In this document: one piece after another, positions 33,538 through 42,627 of the stretch
Numbering within the stretch: position 1 is the first letter of the stretch
Layout of the letters: each line of letters begins with the position of its first letter
Assembly (NCBI GenBank): GCA_021828105.1
Contig: JAKATG010000031.1
Location: 6,683-70,682, forward strand
Direction of reading: 5' to 3'
Length of the DNA: 64,000 nucleotides
Origin: Taklimakanibacter sp021828105
Lineage (GTDB): Bacteria > Pseudomonadota > Alphaproteobacteria > Rhizobiales > Aestuariivirgaceae
Program-made: the position numbers and the translations under genes
The notes under the pieces: generated by a model
The model's input: only the letters and a program-made list of their open reading frames with translations
The model's database searches: none
What the model was told of the DNA's origin: nothing

Positions 33538-34026
33538 ATGAGACGGCGGATTCTGCTTGTTTGCATGCTGCTACTGCTGGCGGGGTGCACAAAGACACTG
33601 CCGGACAATTATTCAGGACCAACGGCCGTTGTTAAGGACACCTATGCAAACTACGTCGAAGGCGGGTTCTTCCGGGATGAAAAGGTGGATCTGTTCGTCA
33701 TGCAAACCATGGATGGGAAGCTGATCGACAATGGACAGTTGGCGACTGCCCGTGCCAGTTTTAAATCGAGCCTCGGCATTGCATTGAAGCCTCAGGCCTA
33801 TGAAAGACGGGTGCCCATAAGGCCAATGACGATCGGGCTCGCTGCGATCATCAGCTATGCCGCGGGCGGTCAGTATGGGGGTAGCCGCGAACCCCAGACG
33901 ATGGCTAGCCGGAAGGTCAAATTCAATCCTGTGGCAGGCGAGACATATGTTGTGCGCGGACGGATCGCGCGGGATAATTCAGCGGTGTGGCTCGAGACTG
34001 CCAGCGGTCGGATTGTGAGCGAGTAG
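33538..34026 (+). CDS. Lipoprotein, unknown function
   Basis: A 162-residue protein with a lipoprotein signal MRRRILLVCMLLLLAGC, followed by a domain with TKTLPDNYSGPTAVVKDTY, FFRDEKVDLFVMQTMDGKLID and, after a short hydrophobic Gly/Ala patch, VAGETYVVRGRIARDNS. The last segment resembles the end of small beta-sandwich lipoproteins. The ATG at 33538 is preferred over a TTG at 33526 because GGGGGCG lies just before it and the signal then starts at once. Base composition is AT-richer than its neighbours, so it may have been acquired. It is convergent with uvrB, 12 bases apart. Confidence 0.75.
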   Translation: MRRRILLVCMLLLLAGCTKTLPDNYSGPTAVVKDTYANYVEGGFFRDEKVDLFVMQTMDGKLIDNGQLATARASFKSSLGIALKPQAYERRVPIRPMTIGLAAIISYAAGGQYGGSREPQTMASRKVKFNPVAGETYVVRGRIARDNSAVWLETASGRIVSE

Positions 34027-34038
34027 AGACAAATCGTT

Positions 34039-36408
34039 TCAGCGTCCGCCCTTCTTGAAGGTTCGTGTCCCCGGCCTTCCCCCCTTGGAGGCGGCGCGGC
34101 GCATCGGCTTGGGAGAGGGCCAGGAGGCGGTGGCGGGCTTGATATTGGACGCGCCGCGGCGCGGCTCGTCCATCGGATCGCGCGCCAGAGGATCGTCCAT
34201 CACCGCCAGCTCGACGTCGCGCAGGCGCTTGACCTCGTCGCGCAGCCTTGCCGCCTCCTCGAATTCGAGATTGGCGGCGGCCTCGCGCATGCGCTTCTCC
34301 ATGTCGGCAATGACGCGCTCGAGATTGTGGCCGACGAGCGGTGCGCCGTCCTCGGCCAATCCTGAATCGACGGTCACATGGTCCTGCTCATAGACCGACG
34401 ACATGATGTCGGCGATGTTCTTCTTGATGCTCGCCGGCGTGATGCCGTTCGCCTCGTTGAAGGCCTGCTGCTTCTCGCGCCGCCGGCTGGTCTCGGCCAT
34501 GGCGCGCTCCATCGAGCCCGTCACATGGTCGGCATAGAGGACGACCTTGCCGTCGACATTGCGCGCGGCGCGGCCGATCGTCTGGACGAGCGAGGTCTCG
34601 GACCTGAGGAAGCCTTCCTTGTCGGCATCGAGAATGGCAACGAGGGCGCATTCGGGAATGTCGAGGCCTTCGCGCAGCAGGTTGATGCCGATCAATATGT
34701 CGAAGGCGCCGAGCCGCAAGTCGCGGATGATCTCGATGCGCTCCAGCGTGTCGATGTCGGAATGCATGTAGCGCACGCGCACCCCTTGCTCATGCATATA
34801 TTCGGTCAGGTCCTCGGCCATGCGCTTGGTCAGCACCGTCACCAGTGCGCGATAGCCCTTCTTCGCCACCTCGCGACATTCGGCGATGAGATCGTCGACC
34901 TGGTTCTTCACCGGCCGGATCTCGACCGGCGGATCGATGAGGCCGGTCGGGCGGATGACCTGTTCGGTGAAGACGCCGCCGGTGCGGTTCATCTCCCAGG
35001 AGCCTGGCGTCGCCGAGACATAGACCGACTGCGGGCGCATGGCGTCCCATTCCTCGAAACGCAAGGGCCGGTTGTCGATGCAAGAAGGCAGGCGGAAACC
35101 GAATTCGGCCAGCGTCGCCTTGCGGTTATAGTCGCCGCGGAACATGCCGCCCAATTGCGGGACGGTCACGTGACTTTCGTCGACGAAGACCAGCGCATTG
35201 TCGGGCAGATATTCGAACAAGGTCGGCGGCGGCTCGCCCGGCTTGCGGCCGGTGAGATAGCGCGAATAGTTCTCGATGCCGGCGCAGGAGCCGGTCGCCA
35301 TCATCATCTCGAGATCGAACAGCACGCGCTGCTCGAGGCGCTGGGCTTCCAGCAGCCGTCCCGCGGCATTGAACTCGGCAAGCCTCAGGCGCAGATCCTC
35401 CTTGATGCGGGAGGCGGCCTGCTCGAGCGTCGGCTTCGGCGTCACATAGTGCGAATTGGCATAGAGCTTGATCTCGCCCAGCTCCGCCGTCTTGTGGCCG
35501 GTCAAGGGATCGAACTCGACGATCGCCTCGACCTCGTCGCCGAACAGCGAGACGCGCCAGGCGCGGTCCTCGAGATGCGAGGGGAAGATTTCGACGGTGT
35601 CGCCGCGCACCCGGAAGGTGCCGCGCACGAAATTGCCGTCATTGCGCTTGTAGTGGAGGGCAACGAGATCGGCGAGGAGCCGGCGCTGGGCGATACGCTC
35701 GTTCCGCTTCACCGTGAAGGTCATGGCGGAGTAGGTCTCGACATCGCCGATGCCGTAGATGCAGGAAACGGAAGCGACCACCACGACGTCGTCGCGCTCG
35801 AGCAAGGCGCGCGTCGCCGAATGGCGCATGCGGTCGATCTGCTCGTTGATCGACGATTCCTTCTCGATATAGGTGTCGGTGCGCGGAACATAGGCTTCCG
35901 GCTGGTAGTAATCGTAATAGGAGACGAAATATTCGACCGAGTTGTCGGGGAAGAAGTTCTTGAACTCGCCATAGAGCTGCGCGGCGAGCGTCTTGTTGGG
36001 CGCCAGCACGAGCGCCGGGCGCTGCGTCGCCTCTATGACCTTGGCCATGGTGAAGGTCTTGCCGGAGCCGGTGACGCCGAGCAGCACCTGATCGCGCTCG
36101 GCCGACCTGACGCCGGTAACGAGGTCACCGATGGCTTGCGGCTGGTCGCCCCGGGGCTCGAAATCGGAGACGATCCGAAGCGGCCTGCCGCCTTCGGATT
36201 TCTCCGGCCGCGGCGGGCGGTAGGGGACGAAGGTTTCGAGGGGCGAGAAATCAGGCCGCAAGCTTTCGAGACCGGCCCGGGGCCCCGACATATCGGCGCG
36301 CGGATCCGGCCGCTGGCGCAACGCGTCGGCGGTCGGTATTTCGGGGAAGCCTTCCAGCGGCTTCTGCGGGGCTTCCGAGAAACCGCCTTCCTGTCGTGAA
36401 TGTCCCAT
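34039..36408 (-). CDS. uvrB: Excinuclease ABC subunit B with amino-terminal extension
   Basis: A 789-residue UvrB, the damage-verifying helicase-like subunit of nucleotide excision repair. Walker A is GVTGSGKTFT at 111-120, the beta-hairpin region is YYDYYQPEAYVPRTDTYIEK, motif II is FVDESHVTVP, and the UVR domain (EKRMREAAANLEFEEAARLR) lies near residue 710. Compared with the E. coli protein there is about 72 residues more at the start, rich in Pro and charge, and a basic tail of about 45 residues after the UVR domain (ending GTRTFKKGGR). No LexA-type box was recognised in the 148-base divergent gap. Confidence 0.96.
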   Translation of the reverse strand: MGHSRQEGGFSEAPQKPLEGFPEIPTADALRQRPDPRADMSGPRAGLESLRPDFSPLETFVPYRPPRPEKSEGGRPLRIVSDFEPRGDQPQAIGDLVTGVRSAERDQVLLGVTGSGKTFTMAKVIEATQRPALVLAPNKTLAAQLYGEFKNFFPDNSVEYFVSYYDYYQPEAYVPRTDTYIEKESSINEQIDRMRHSATRALLERDDVVVVASVSCIYGIGDVETYSAMTFTVKRNERIAQRRLLADLVALHYKRNDGNFVRGTFRVRGDTVEIFPSHLEDRAWRVSLFGDEVEAIVEFDPLTGHKTAELGEIKLYANSHYVTPKPTLEQAASRIKEDLRLRLAEFNAAGRLLEAQRLEQRVLFDLEMMMATGSCAGIENYSRYLTGRKPGEPPPTLFEYLPDNALVFVDESHVTVPQLGGMFRGDYNRKATLAEFGFRLPSCIDNRPLRFEEWDAMRPQSVYVSATPGSWEMNRTGGVFTEQVIRPTGLIDPPVEIRPVKNQVDDLIAECREVAKKGYRALVTVLTKRMAEDLTEYMHEQGVRVRYMHSDIDTLERIEIIRDLRLGAFDILIGINLLREGLDIPECALVAILDADKEGFLRSETSLVQTIGRAARNVDGKVVLYADHVTGSMERAMAETSRRREKQQAFNEANGITPASIKKNIADIMSSVYEQDHVTVDSGLAEDGAPLVGHNLERVIADMEKRMREAAANLEFEEAARLRDEVKRLRDVELAVMDDPLARDPMDEPRRGASNIKPATASWPSPKPMRRAASKGGRPGTRTFKKGGR

Positions 36409-36556
36409 GATGGCCGTAATATAGTGCGGCTTGGCACCGGCCGGAAGGGTCGGAGGCCGTCACTGCTGACATCATAATGGCAGGATGCGGCGCCCTAACG
36501 ACAAGGGGAACCCGACAGGCTAAGCTCATGTCGATTCTGGGGAAGGGGGACTAGCC

Positions 36557-36973
36557 TTGACACTCATCCGCAAACTCGGCTTTGCCTATTTCGCGCTGTT
36601 CGTCATCGTGGCGGCGATGAGCTACGTGCCGCAGTTCAAGGATGCCAATGGCATGATGTTCGGGCTGTTCCGCCTCGATCTCTATGATGACGCGCTGCAC
36701 CTGTTTTCCGGCATCTGGGCCGGCATCGCCGCCTTGAACTCGACCCGCGCCACGGTCACCTACTTCAAGCTGTTCGGCACGCTCTATTTCCTCGACGGCG
36801 TGCTCGGCCTCTTCACCGGCAGCGGCTATCTCGATTTCGGCATCTTCATCAACGGCGTCCTCGATCTCGATCTCACGACGCGCATACTGGCCAATCTGCC
36901 GCATCTCGCCATTGGCGGTTTCGCCGCCTATGTCGGCTTTGTATTGTCGAAGCACCATGGCGAAGCTGCGTAA
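36557..36973 (+). CDS. Small four-helix membrane protein, unknown function
   Basis: A 138-residue protein with four hydrophobic helices and the conserved-looking loop RLDLYDDALHLFSGIWAGIAAL. The layout resembles small DUF4383-type membrane proteins, but the match is only by eye. The TTG start at 36557 has GGGGGA upstream. It is the first of three overlapping genes: its 3' end overlaps the next gene by 17 bases, which points to coupled expression. Confidence 0.72.
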   Translation: MTLIRKLGFAYFALFVIVAAMSYVPQFKDANGMMFGLFRLDLYDDALHLFSGIWAGIAALNSTRATVTYFKLFGTLYFLDGVLGLFTGSGYLDFGIFINGVLDLDLTTRILANLPHLAIGGFAAYVGFVLSKHHGEAA

Positions 36974-38069
36974 GACCAAGCGGACGCTCCTGGCGCTCGC
37001 GATCTTCCTGGCCGTGCCGGCGCTCTATATCGGCGTCGGCTGCCGGGGCTCGTCCGACATCGGCAGCTCGGTGACCGTGCCGGTGATCGATCCCGAAACC
37101 CGCACCAAGGTCGACGGCGTACCGAATTACCGCTTCCCGGAGGAGAAGTCCTATCTCACCTTTCCGGAATGGTACATCGTCTACACCTCACAGGATTTCG
37201 CCAGCTATATCGACAAGAACTACCCGAACGGCTTCAGCTATTTCCGTTCGGCCGGCGAATTCTGGACCAGCTATTGCGCGGTCAATCAGTGGGTCACGCC
37301 GCGCTACGAGTTCAATTTCGGCACGCATCTGATGATCTATGTGATCGGCATCAGCCATACGGTCGAATATGTGATCAAGGGCATTTACGAGAACACGATC
37401 GGACGCCTGAGCGAGCTGTTCGCGCCGGTGCCGCCGACGCCCGAGGACCTGTTCCAGCGCAAATATGCTTTTGACTATGGGCAATGGCTCAACACCGTGC
37501 CCTGGTATGATTTCGCCTTCGGCGAGCGCCTGACGCAATTCTGGGAAACCGTGCCTTTTGCGGGGCCGGGCCCGGTGCGCAAAGCCGAGCGGCGCTTCGC
37601 GGTCTCGGCCGAGCTCGCCGTCAAGGCGGCCTATGGCTGGCTCATCAAGGGCGGCTCCGAAACCGTCTATGAGCCGGCGCAGCTCGAGATCCACGCGCTG
37701 ATGCGCGGGCTCCCGCTTGACACCGCGCCCATCGACCGGCGCATCGTCCTCGTCGAGACGTTTCGCGATGGAACGCAGCTCGTCAAGCTGCCGCGCTATC
37801 AGCCTTTCACCGAGATCGTGCAGAAGCTCGGCCAGACCAATGCAACCTTTCTCGAGATCGGCGGCAACAGCAACATCCTGATCTCGCTGACGGTGCCCGA
37901 CAACTGGGCACCGCCCGAGGGCATGCCGCCGATCCTGTTCGAGACGAAGATCCTCTCTGGCGCGGGTGGAAAACGGGTCGGGCTTTCCGTGCCGGTCACA
38001 TTGCTGCTCGATGTCGTCCGCAATATCGCGCCGAGCGGGGCGCAACTGGAGCACGTCTATGACTATTGA
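36957..38069 (+). CDS. Conserved hypothetical membrane-anchored protein
   Basis: A 370-residue protein with an amino-terminal hydrophobic segment (LLALAIFLAVPALYIGVGC) that could be an anchor or a lipoprotein-like signal. The rest is mostly soluble; hallmarks are YLTFPEWYIVYTSQDFASYI and FSYFRSAGEFWTSYCAV, then FGTHLMIYVIGISHTVEYVI, which may dip into the membrane. I have seen this TFPEWY pattern in uncharacterised proteins of Alphaproteobacteria, but no function is known to me. The ATG at 36957 gives the signal-like segment directly. It overlaps both neighbours (17 and 11 bases). Confidence 0.78.
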   Translation: MAKLRKTKRTLLALAIFLAVPALYIGVGCRGSSDIGSSVTVPVIDPETRTKVDGVPNYRFPEEKSYLTFPEWYIVYTSQDFASYIDKNYPNGFSYFRSAGEFWTSYCAVNQWVTPRYEFNFGTHLMIYVIGISHTVEYVIKGIYENTIGRLSELFAPVPPTPEDLFQRKYAFDYGQWLNTVPWYDFAFGERLTQFWETVPFAGPGPVRKAERRFAVSAELAVKAAYGWLIKGGSETVYEPAQLEIHALMRGLPLDTAPIDRRIVLVETFRDGTQLVKLPRYQPFTEIVQKLGQTNATFLEIGGNSNILISLTVPDNWAPPEGMPPILFETKILSGAGGKRVGLSVPVTLLLDVVRNIAPSGAQLEHVYDY

Positions 38070-38376
38070 GGGTCCGCTCCGCCGGCTTTTGCGTTTCGCA
38101 GGCGGTGCTTCAGTCGTGCTCGCTGCGTGGACGGCGATCCTGGCAGGGCTCGCTTTCACCTTGCCGCCCGGCGCGCCGCTGGCGGTCTTCGCGCCCGGAC
38201 ACGCCCTGGAAACGGTCGCCGCGGCTCGCGGCTCGTTCGAAGGGCTTGGGCACAGCATCGCTGTCACGCGCTCGCCGGAACCGGGGCTCACGCAAAGGCT
38301 CTATCAAGCGGGCGCGCTGCTGGTCATCGATGCGAGGGTAGTGATGTCCTGCCGCGCCTTGCTCTCCAAAACTTGA
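38059..38376 (+). CDS. Small hypothetical membrane protein
   Basis: A 105-residue product starting MTIEGPLRRLLRFAG with one membrane helix (residues about 18-38) and a mostly soluble remainder with FAPGHALETVAAARGS and GALLVIDARVVMSC. The ATG at 38059 overlaps the stop of the 370-residue gene by 11 bases, so it is most likely the last gene of a three-gene operon. No family was recognised. Confidence 0.6.
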   Translation: MTIEGPLRRLLRFAGGASVVLAAWTAILAGLAFTLPPGAPLAVFAPGHALETVAAARGSFEGLGHSIAVTRSPEPGLTQRLYQAGALLVIDARVVMSCRALLSKT

Positions 38377-38443
38377 TTTTCGCCCCGGCATCCACCGCTC
38401 CTAAGCTCGTGCCCGGCCTGTCAAGGACGGGCGTATCGCAGCC

Positions 38444-38884
38444 ATGCCCGGCAAGATCCACGAGTCCAAGCTTTGGCGCTTCATGCTGGTGACGGCGGTC
38501 TTCGTCGTCCTTGGGCCACCGATCGGCGGCCTCGTCGCCTGGCTCGGCATGGGGGCCTCATCCCTCAGATCGCCTCTGCCCTTCATCTTGGGCTCCTATA
38601 GCGAAGGCATATGGCTGGCGCTCGGGACCGGCATGATCGTCGCCGGCGCCGGCCTGTGGTTGAACATGACGTCATGGCTCGTCCCTGCGGTCGCGACGCT
38701 CATCGTCAATGCGCTGTTCTTCGTGCTGACGGCGGGCATGGATTTCTCGCAAGCCGACTATCCGGCGGTCCTCCTCGGGGTCGGGCATGCCTTCCTTCTG
38801 CCCTCCTTCGTCGCCGCCTGGCTGTGCTGGCTCATCACCCGCAAGCTGTTGCTGGCTCAAGATGTGGACAGGTCCGCCGCATAG
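38444..38884 (+). CDS. Membrane protein, unknown function
   Basis: A 146-residue protein with four hydrophobic helices (residues about 12-36, 53-75, 79-101 and 113-136) and short loops. It starts 67 bases after the preceding small gene on the same strand and may belong to the same transcript. Its last 28 bases overlap the convergent oxidoreductase gene. Nothing in the sequence indicates a function. Confidence 0.75.
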   Translation: MPGKIHESKLWRFMLVTAVFVVLGPPIGGLVAWLGMGASSLRSPLPFILGSYSEGIWLALGTGMIVAGAGLWLNMTSWLVPAVATLIVNALFFVLTAGMDFSQADYPAVLLGVGHAFLLPSFVAAWLCWLITRKLLLAQDVDRSAA

Positions 38885-40434
38885 GCTTCGTAGAAGTTGT
38901 TGCTGAACAGACCTTGCGGATCGAAGCGCTTCTTGGCGGCGAAGACCTCCGCGATCATCGGATAGGCGCGGCGGAGCTGGGCCGCATCATAATGGCGCTG
39001 ATAGGGCAGGAAGAACCGGCCGCCATGCTTGTCCGCCAAGTCGATCAAATCGCGAGTGAGCGTCCGCATCTTGGCGATGCCCGTATCGTCCACCGACTGA
39101 TTGACGTAAAGTACGACCGAGAACGCATCCGCCGGCGCGTAGTTGAGAGCGACATCTTCCTGATGGACGACGCGCACCGAGGCGTTGAGCAGCAAAGTGT
39201 CCTGGCGCGTCATGAGATCGCGCATGTCATCGACGAAGGCGATGAGATTGGCGCGCGGCACGAAATATTCATGCAGTATGTCGGTCTCGCGGTTCATTTT
39301 GTTGAACAGATAAGGCACCGAGTCGTGCATCGGCTCGTTGCGCGAGACGAGGCAGGCTTCGCCCGTCGTCTTGACGATGTCGCTGACCGTGCAGGGTTCG
39401 AAACGGTGCTCGAGCTTCTTCTCGGCATACCATTTGGCCGCGCTGAACAGACCGCCCTGCTTGGCGAGGTTGAAGATGAAGCGGCGCAAGCCGGCCGAGC
39501 TCACATCGGCCAGCGGCGGAAGCGATGGATCGGCAATGTCCTCGCGGTGATAGGTATAAATCAGCATCTCATCGAGGAAGCTTCCCGGCGCAGTCGAGAG
39601 ATGGCCATAAAACAGGCCGATCGCCGGATCGGCGGCGATCTCCTCGGCGAAAAGCTTCGGGAACTCGGCAAGCGTGATCAGCCGGCGCTCGGAACGATAG
39701 ATCACATTGTCGGCGATCTCGATCTCGGCATCGAGGATGACGCCGAACAGGCCGTAACCGCCGACCACATGGCGGTAGAGATCGGCATTCTCCGTCCGGC
39801 TCGCCGTGACGACCGTGCCGTCCGCCAGCATGACCCGGAGGCGCTTGAGCGTGCGCTCGATGGCGCCGACCTGGTGATCCATGCCATGGGCATTGACCGA
39901 GATCGACCCGCCGACGGTGAAGACGTCGGAAGACTGCATGGCTTTGACGGCAAAGCGCGGATGCAGCACATTCTGGATGTCGTGCCAGCGAGCGCCGCTC
40001 TCGACCGTCATTGCGCACGCGGCCTCATCGACCTTGACCGCGTTGAAGCCGGTCATGTCGAGCACGATGCCGTTGCGTGCGAAAGCGTGCCCGCCCATGG
40101 AATGAAGCGCTCCGGCCATGGAAACCTTGAGGCCGTTGGCGCGCGCATAGCTCAGCGCATCGGCGATGTCTTTCTCGCTTTTGATCGCGATGACTCCCTT
40201 GACCGGCGTGCGCGAGAGGCAGCTCACATCGTTCACGGTGCCGGCGCGCAGCGACCAGGGCAGGCTCGCCTCAGGCGGTGAGCTCGGGGCTTCGCCTGGC
40301 GGCAGGACGGGCCCGCAATCCTTGGGCGCGATCGGCGCGGCTCCCAGGTAATAGGCCTCGGCTCCGGCCCAGACCGAAGCCGCTCCGAGCCCGATCGCAC
40401 CGATGGCCTTCCGGCGCGTGAACCCTTTCGCCAT
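38857..40434 (-). CDS. FAD-binding oxidoreductase (PCMH/VAO family) with Tat signal
   Basis: A 525-residue flavoprotein. The amino end has a possible twin-arginine signal (GFTRRKAIGAIGLG), so it is probably exported. The FAD-binding domain shows GALHSMGGHAFARNGIVLDM and SSDVFTVGGSISVNAHG, and the carboxy end shows the usual DPQGLFSNNFY. Such enzymes oxidise alcohols, sugars or lactones; the layout resembles aldonolactone- and DprE1-type proteins. GGHA could hold a covalent flavin histidine, but this is not certain. Substrate unknown. It is convergent with the membrane protein gene at 38444. Confidence 0.88.
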   Translation of the reverse strand: MAKGFTRRKAIGAIGLGAASVWAGAEAYYLGAAPIAPKDCGPVLPPGEAPSSPPEASLPWSLRAGTVNDVSCLSRTPVKGVIAIKSEKDIADALSYARANGLKVSMAGALHSMGGHAFARNGIVLDMTGFNAVKVDEAACAMTVESGARWHDIQNVLHPRFAVKAMQSSDVFTVGGSISVNAHGMDHQVGAIERTLKRLRVMLADGTVVTASRTENADLYRHVVGGYGLFGVILDAEIEIADNVIYRSERRLITLAEFPKLFAEEIAADPAIGLFYGHLSTAPGSFLDEMLIYTYHREDIADPSLPPLADVSSAGLRRFIFNLAKQGGLFSAAKWYAEKKLEHRFEPCTVSDIVKTTGEACLVSRNEPMHDSVPYLFNKMNRETDILHEYFVPRANLIAFVDDMRDLMTRQDTLLLNASVRVVHQEDVALNYAPADAFSVVLYVNQSVDDTGIAKMRTLTRDLIDLADKHGGRFFLPYQRHYDAAQLRRAYPMIAEVFAAKKRFDPQGLFSNNFYEAYAADLSTS

Positions 40435-40499
40435 GAGTCATCCCCCTCGAGTGGCCGGACACTAGCCTAATACCTCTTGGGGGAATAGAAGGCGCCCTT

Positions 40500-41369
40500 A
40501 TGAACTATCGCCACGCCTATCACGCCGGCAATCATGCCGATGTCCTCAAGCACATCGTCATGATGCGCGCTTTTGCGCAGCTGAAGAAGAAGGACAAGCC
40601 GTTCCTGTTCCTCGATGCGCATGCGGGCATCGGACTTTATGCGCTGTGGGGCGATGAGGCGCTGAAGACGCTCGAATGGCAGGACGGGGTGGGGCGCTTC
40701 TACGACCCGTCGGGCATGCCGGTGCCCCTATCCTCCGACTGCGAGCAGCTGCTCGCATCGTGGCGGATGGCGATCGCCGCCGTGAATGCGAGCGGGCAGC
40801 CCTTGTCGCACTATCCGGGATCACCCGGCTTCGCCTTGGCGAATCTCCGCCCGGCGGACCGCATCCTGCTCAACGAGCTGCATCCTGAGGATCATGGCCG
40901 TCTCAGCGATTTCGCGGCGCGCGATGGGCGGGTGAAGATCACCGAAGGCGAGGCGGCAAGCGCGATCAAGGCGCATCTGCCGCCGCCCGAGCGGCGCGGC
41001 TTTGTCCTGATCGATCCGCCCTATGAGCTGGAGGATGAAGCGCGTCGCGCCGTGCAGATGCTGCGCGACGGATACCGCCGCTTCGCCACCGGCGCTTTCG
41101 CTCTGTGGTATCCGGTGACGGGAGACCGGCTATCCGAGCATATTGTGGCTGAGGCGAAGGCGCTCGATCTTGCCAAGATGCTCAAGATCGAGCTTTGCGT
41201 GCGCGAGGCCGTGCGCGAAGGTGGTCTTGCGGGTTCGGGACTCATCCTGGTCAATCCGCCCTGGCCTTTGGCGGACGAGCTCGCGGTTCTGGGACCGGCG
41301 CTGCGCGATCGCCTGAAGCAGAATGACGGCGCCAGCTGGTCGCTCGACTGGCTGACGGCGCCCGGCTGA
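40500..41369 (+). CDS. rlmJ: 23S rRNA (adenine-2030-N6)-methyltransferase RlmJ
   Basis: A 289-residue enzyme that methylates A2030 of 23S rRNA. The family opening MNYRHAYHAGNHADVLKH is intact, the SAM site is in FLDAHAGIGLYAL, and the catalytic DPPY motif lies in VLIDPPYELEDEARR. Length matches the family. It is divergent from the FAD oxidoreductase gene with 65 bases between. Confidence 0.96.
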   Translation: MNYRHAYHAGNHADVLKHIVMMRAFAQLKKKDKPFLFLDAHAGIGLYALWGDEALKTLEWQDGVGRFYDPSGMPVPLSSDCEQLLASWRMAIAAVNASGQPLSHYPGSPGFALANLRPADRILLNELHPEDHGRLSDFAARDGRVKITEGEAASAIKAHLPPPERRGFVLIDPPYELEDEARRAVQMLRDGYRRFATGAFALWYPVTGDRLSEHIVAEAKALDLAKMLKIELCVREAVREGGLAGSGLILVNPPWPLADELAVLGPALRDRLKQNDGASWSLDWLTAPG

Positions 41370-41438
41370 CACCGCCTGGTTGTGGACTGATCCACCAGAC
41401 GTGACCTTTCGGGAATATGGCTCACCACACAACCGTAA

Positions 41439-41452
41439 TGAGACCTGTCTCA
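41439..41452. promoter_or_regulatory. Palindrome upstream of the HTH gene (possible operator)
   Basis: TGAGAC-CT-GTCTCA is a perfect palindrome about 100 bases before the start of the HTH gene. It fits the size of a dimer binding site, but there is no second copy to support it. Confidence 0.35.
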
Positions 41453-41549
41453 GTGCGTGGGAACCTTGCGGACATTATACCGGCGCTTGATGCGAGCGAC
41501 TTGACAGGAGAGCTGACGGCGCGACAATCGAGGGGAGAGAGGGTACAAT

Positions 41550-42542
41550 TTGAGTCCACAGCCCGCCAGCGCGCTCAGGCCACGCACGCTCTTGCCCGGA
41601 GACGGCAAGTCCATCGCGCGTCTGATGCGCAAGATTACGCCCCTCGACGACAAGCTCGACCGCAACCTGGCCAAGGTCCTCGACGATCTTCTCGAGGAAG
41701 AACGGCTGATCGGGGGCCTGATCGAGGATTATGACGCGGCGGGTGCCAGGACTGTCGTTGCGGCAACTCTTTCCGCTTTCGTACCGCCCGAATTCCGTGA
41801 GGCCTATCTCGACAGGCCCTGGCCTTGCCTCACCAACTGGCTGCTGCTGCGCTGCCTCAAAGGCGATTCGGGACTCTTCCTCGATCGGGCGGAGCAGGCG
41901 CAAGGCAATCTCGCCAGCGGGCTCGATCTCGTGATGCTGGATTATATCCAGACGCCCATGGATTTCACATCACCGGAAGGACGCCGCATCATGACGGTGT
42001 TCTTTCCGTTCTTCCTGTCGATCCATCGCGGCTACAATCTCAATTCGATGATCGTCGAAGCCGGCGCCATCTATGAGCAGATGGCGCTGAGCGCCGGCTT
42101 CAGGCTGTACAAGCCGCTCGATCTCGATACTGATCCGCCCGCTGAGCCCGTGCCCACCGGCGCCTCGACGAAACGGGCGGTCTACTTCTTCCAGCGCGAC
42201 ATGATCGCCGACACGCCGCCATCGACACCGGTCTCGGCCGTCTTCACTTATCTGCCGCCGCGATTCCGCTTCACCGCCGGCGAGCAGCGTACGCTGCTGC
42301 GCGCCATCGACGGACTGACCGATGAGGAGATCGCCGGCACGCTCGACGTATCGCGCGATGCGGTCAAGCAGACCTGGCGCTCGATCTATGATCACGTCAT
42401 CCAGGTGATGCCGGATCTCGTCGATCGCGGCCAGATGGTCAGCGGCGAAGGATCGCGCGGCCAGGAAAAGCGGCGGCGCATCGTCGCCTATGTCCGCGAC
42501 AATGCGCAGGAACTCAGGCCGCATTATCTGCGCCGCGGCTGA
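41550..42542 (+). CDS. Protein with carboxy-terminal LuxR-type helix-turn-helix
   Basis: A 330-residue protein. Residues about 245-290 (RFTAGEQRTLLRAIDGLTDE, then EIAGTLDVSRDAVKQTWRSI) fit a LuxR-type HTH, while the long amino-terminal part matches no sensor domain I recognise. That part includes KITPLDDKLDRNLAKVLDDL and VMLDYIQTPMDFTSPEGRRI. The TTG start at 41550 has GAGAGAGGG upstream. It stands alone between rlmJ and a convergent membrane protein gene. It probably is a transcription regulator; its signal and targets are unknown. Confidence 0.75.
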   Translation: MSPQPASALRPRTLLPGDGKSIARLMRKITPLDDKLDRNLAKVLDDLLEEERLIGGLIEDYDAAGARTVVAATLSAFVPPEFREAYLDRPWPCLTNWLLLRCLKGDSGLFLDRAEQAQGNLASGLDLVMLDYIQTPMDFTSPEGRRIMTVFFPFFLSIHRGYNLNSMIVEAGAIYEQMALSAGFRLYKPLDLDTDPPAEPVPTGASTKRAVYFFQRDMIADTPPSTPVSAVFTYLPPRFRFTAGEQRTLLRAIDGLTDEEIAGTLDVSRDAVKQTWRSIYDHVIQVMPDLVDRGQMVSGEGSRGQEKRRRIVAYVRDNAQELRPHYLRRG

Positions 42543-42627
42543 TTTGCCAAAAGCCCCTCATCCCGGGCGTCGGACCGGAATGAAGGGCCAGGCTACCCCC
42601 GGAGGAAGACCGGAGGGCAGGGGAGAA

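Noticed and set aside
36409..36556. LexA box before uvrB
   Set aside because: A GAAC is present but no second half with the spacing used in Alphaproteobacteria was found.
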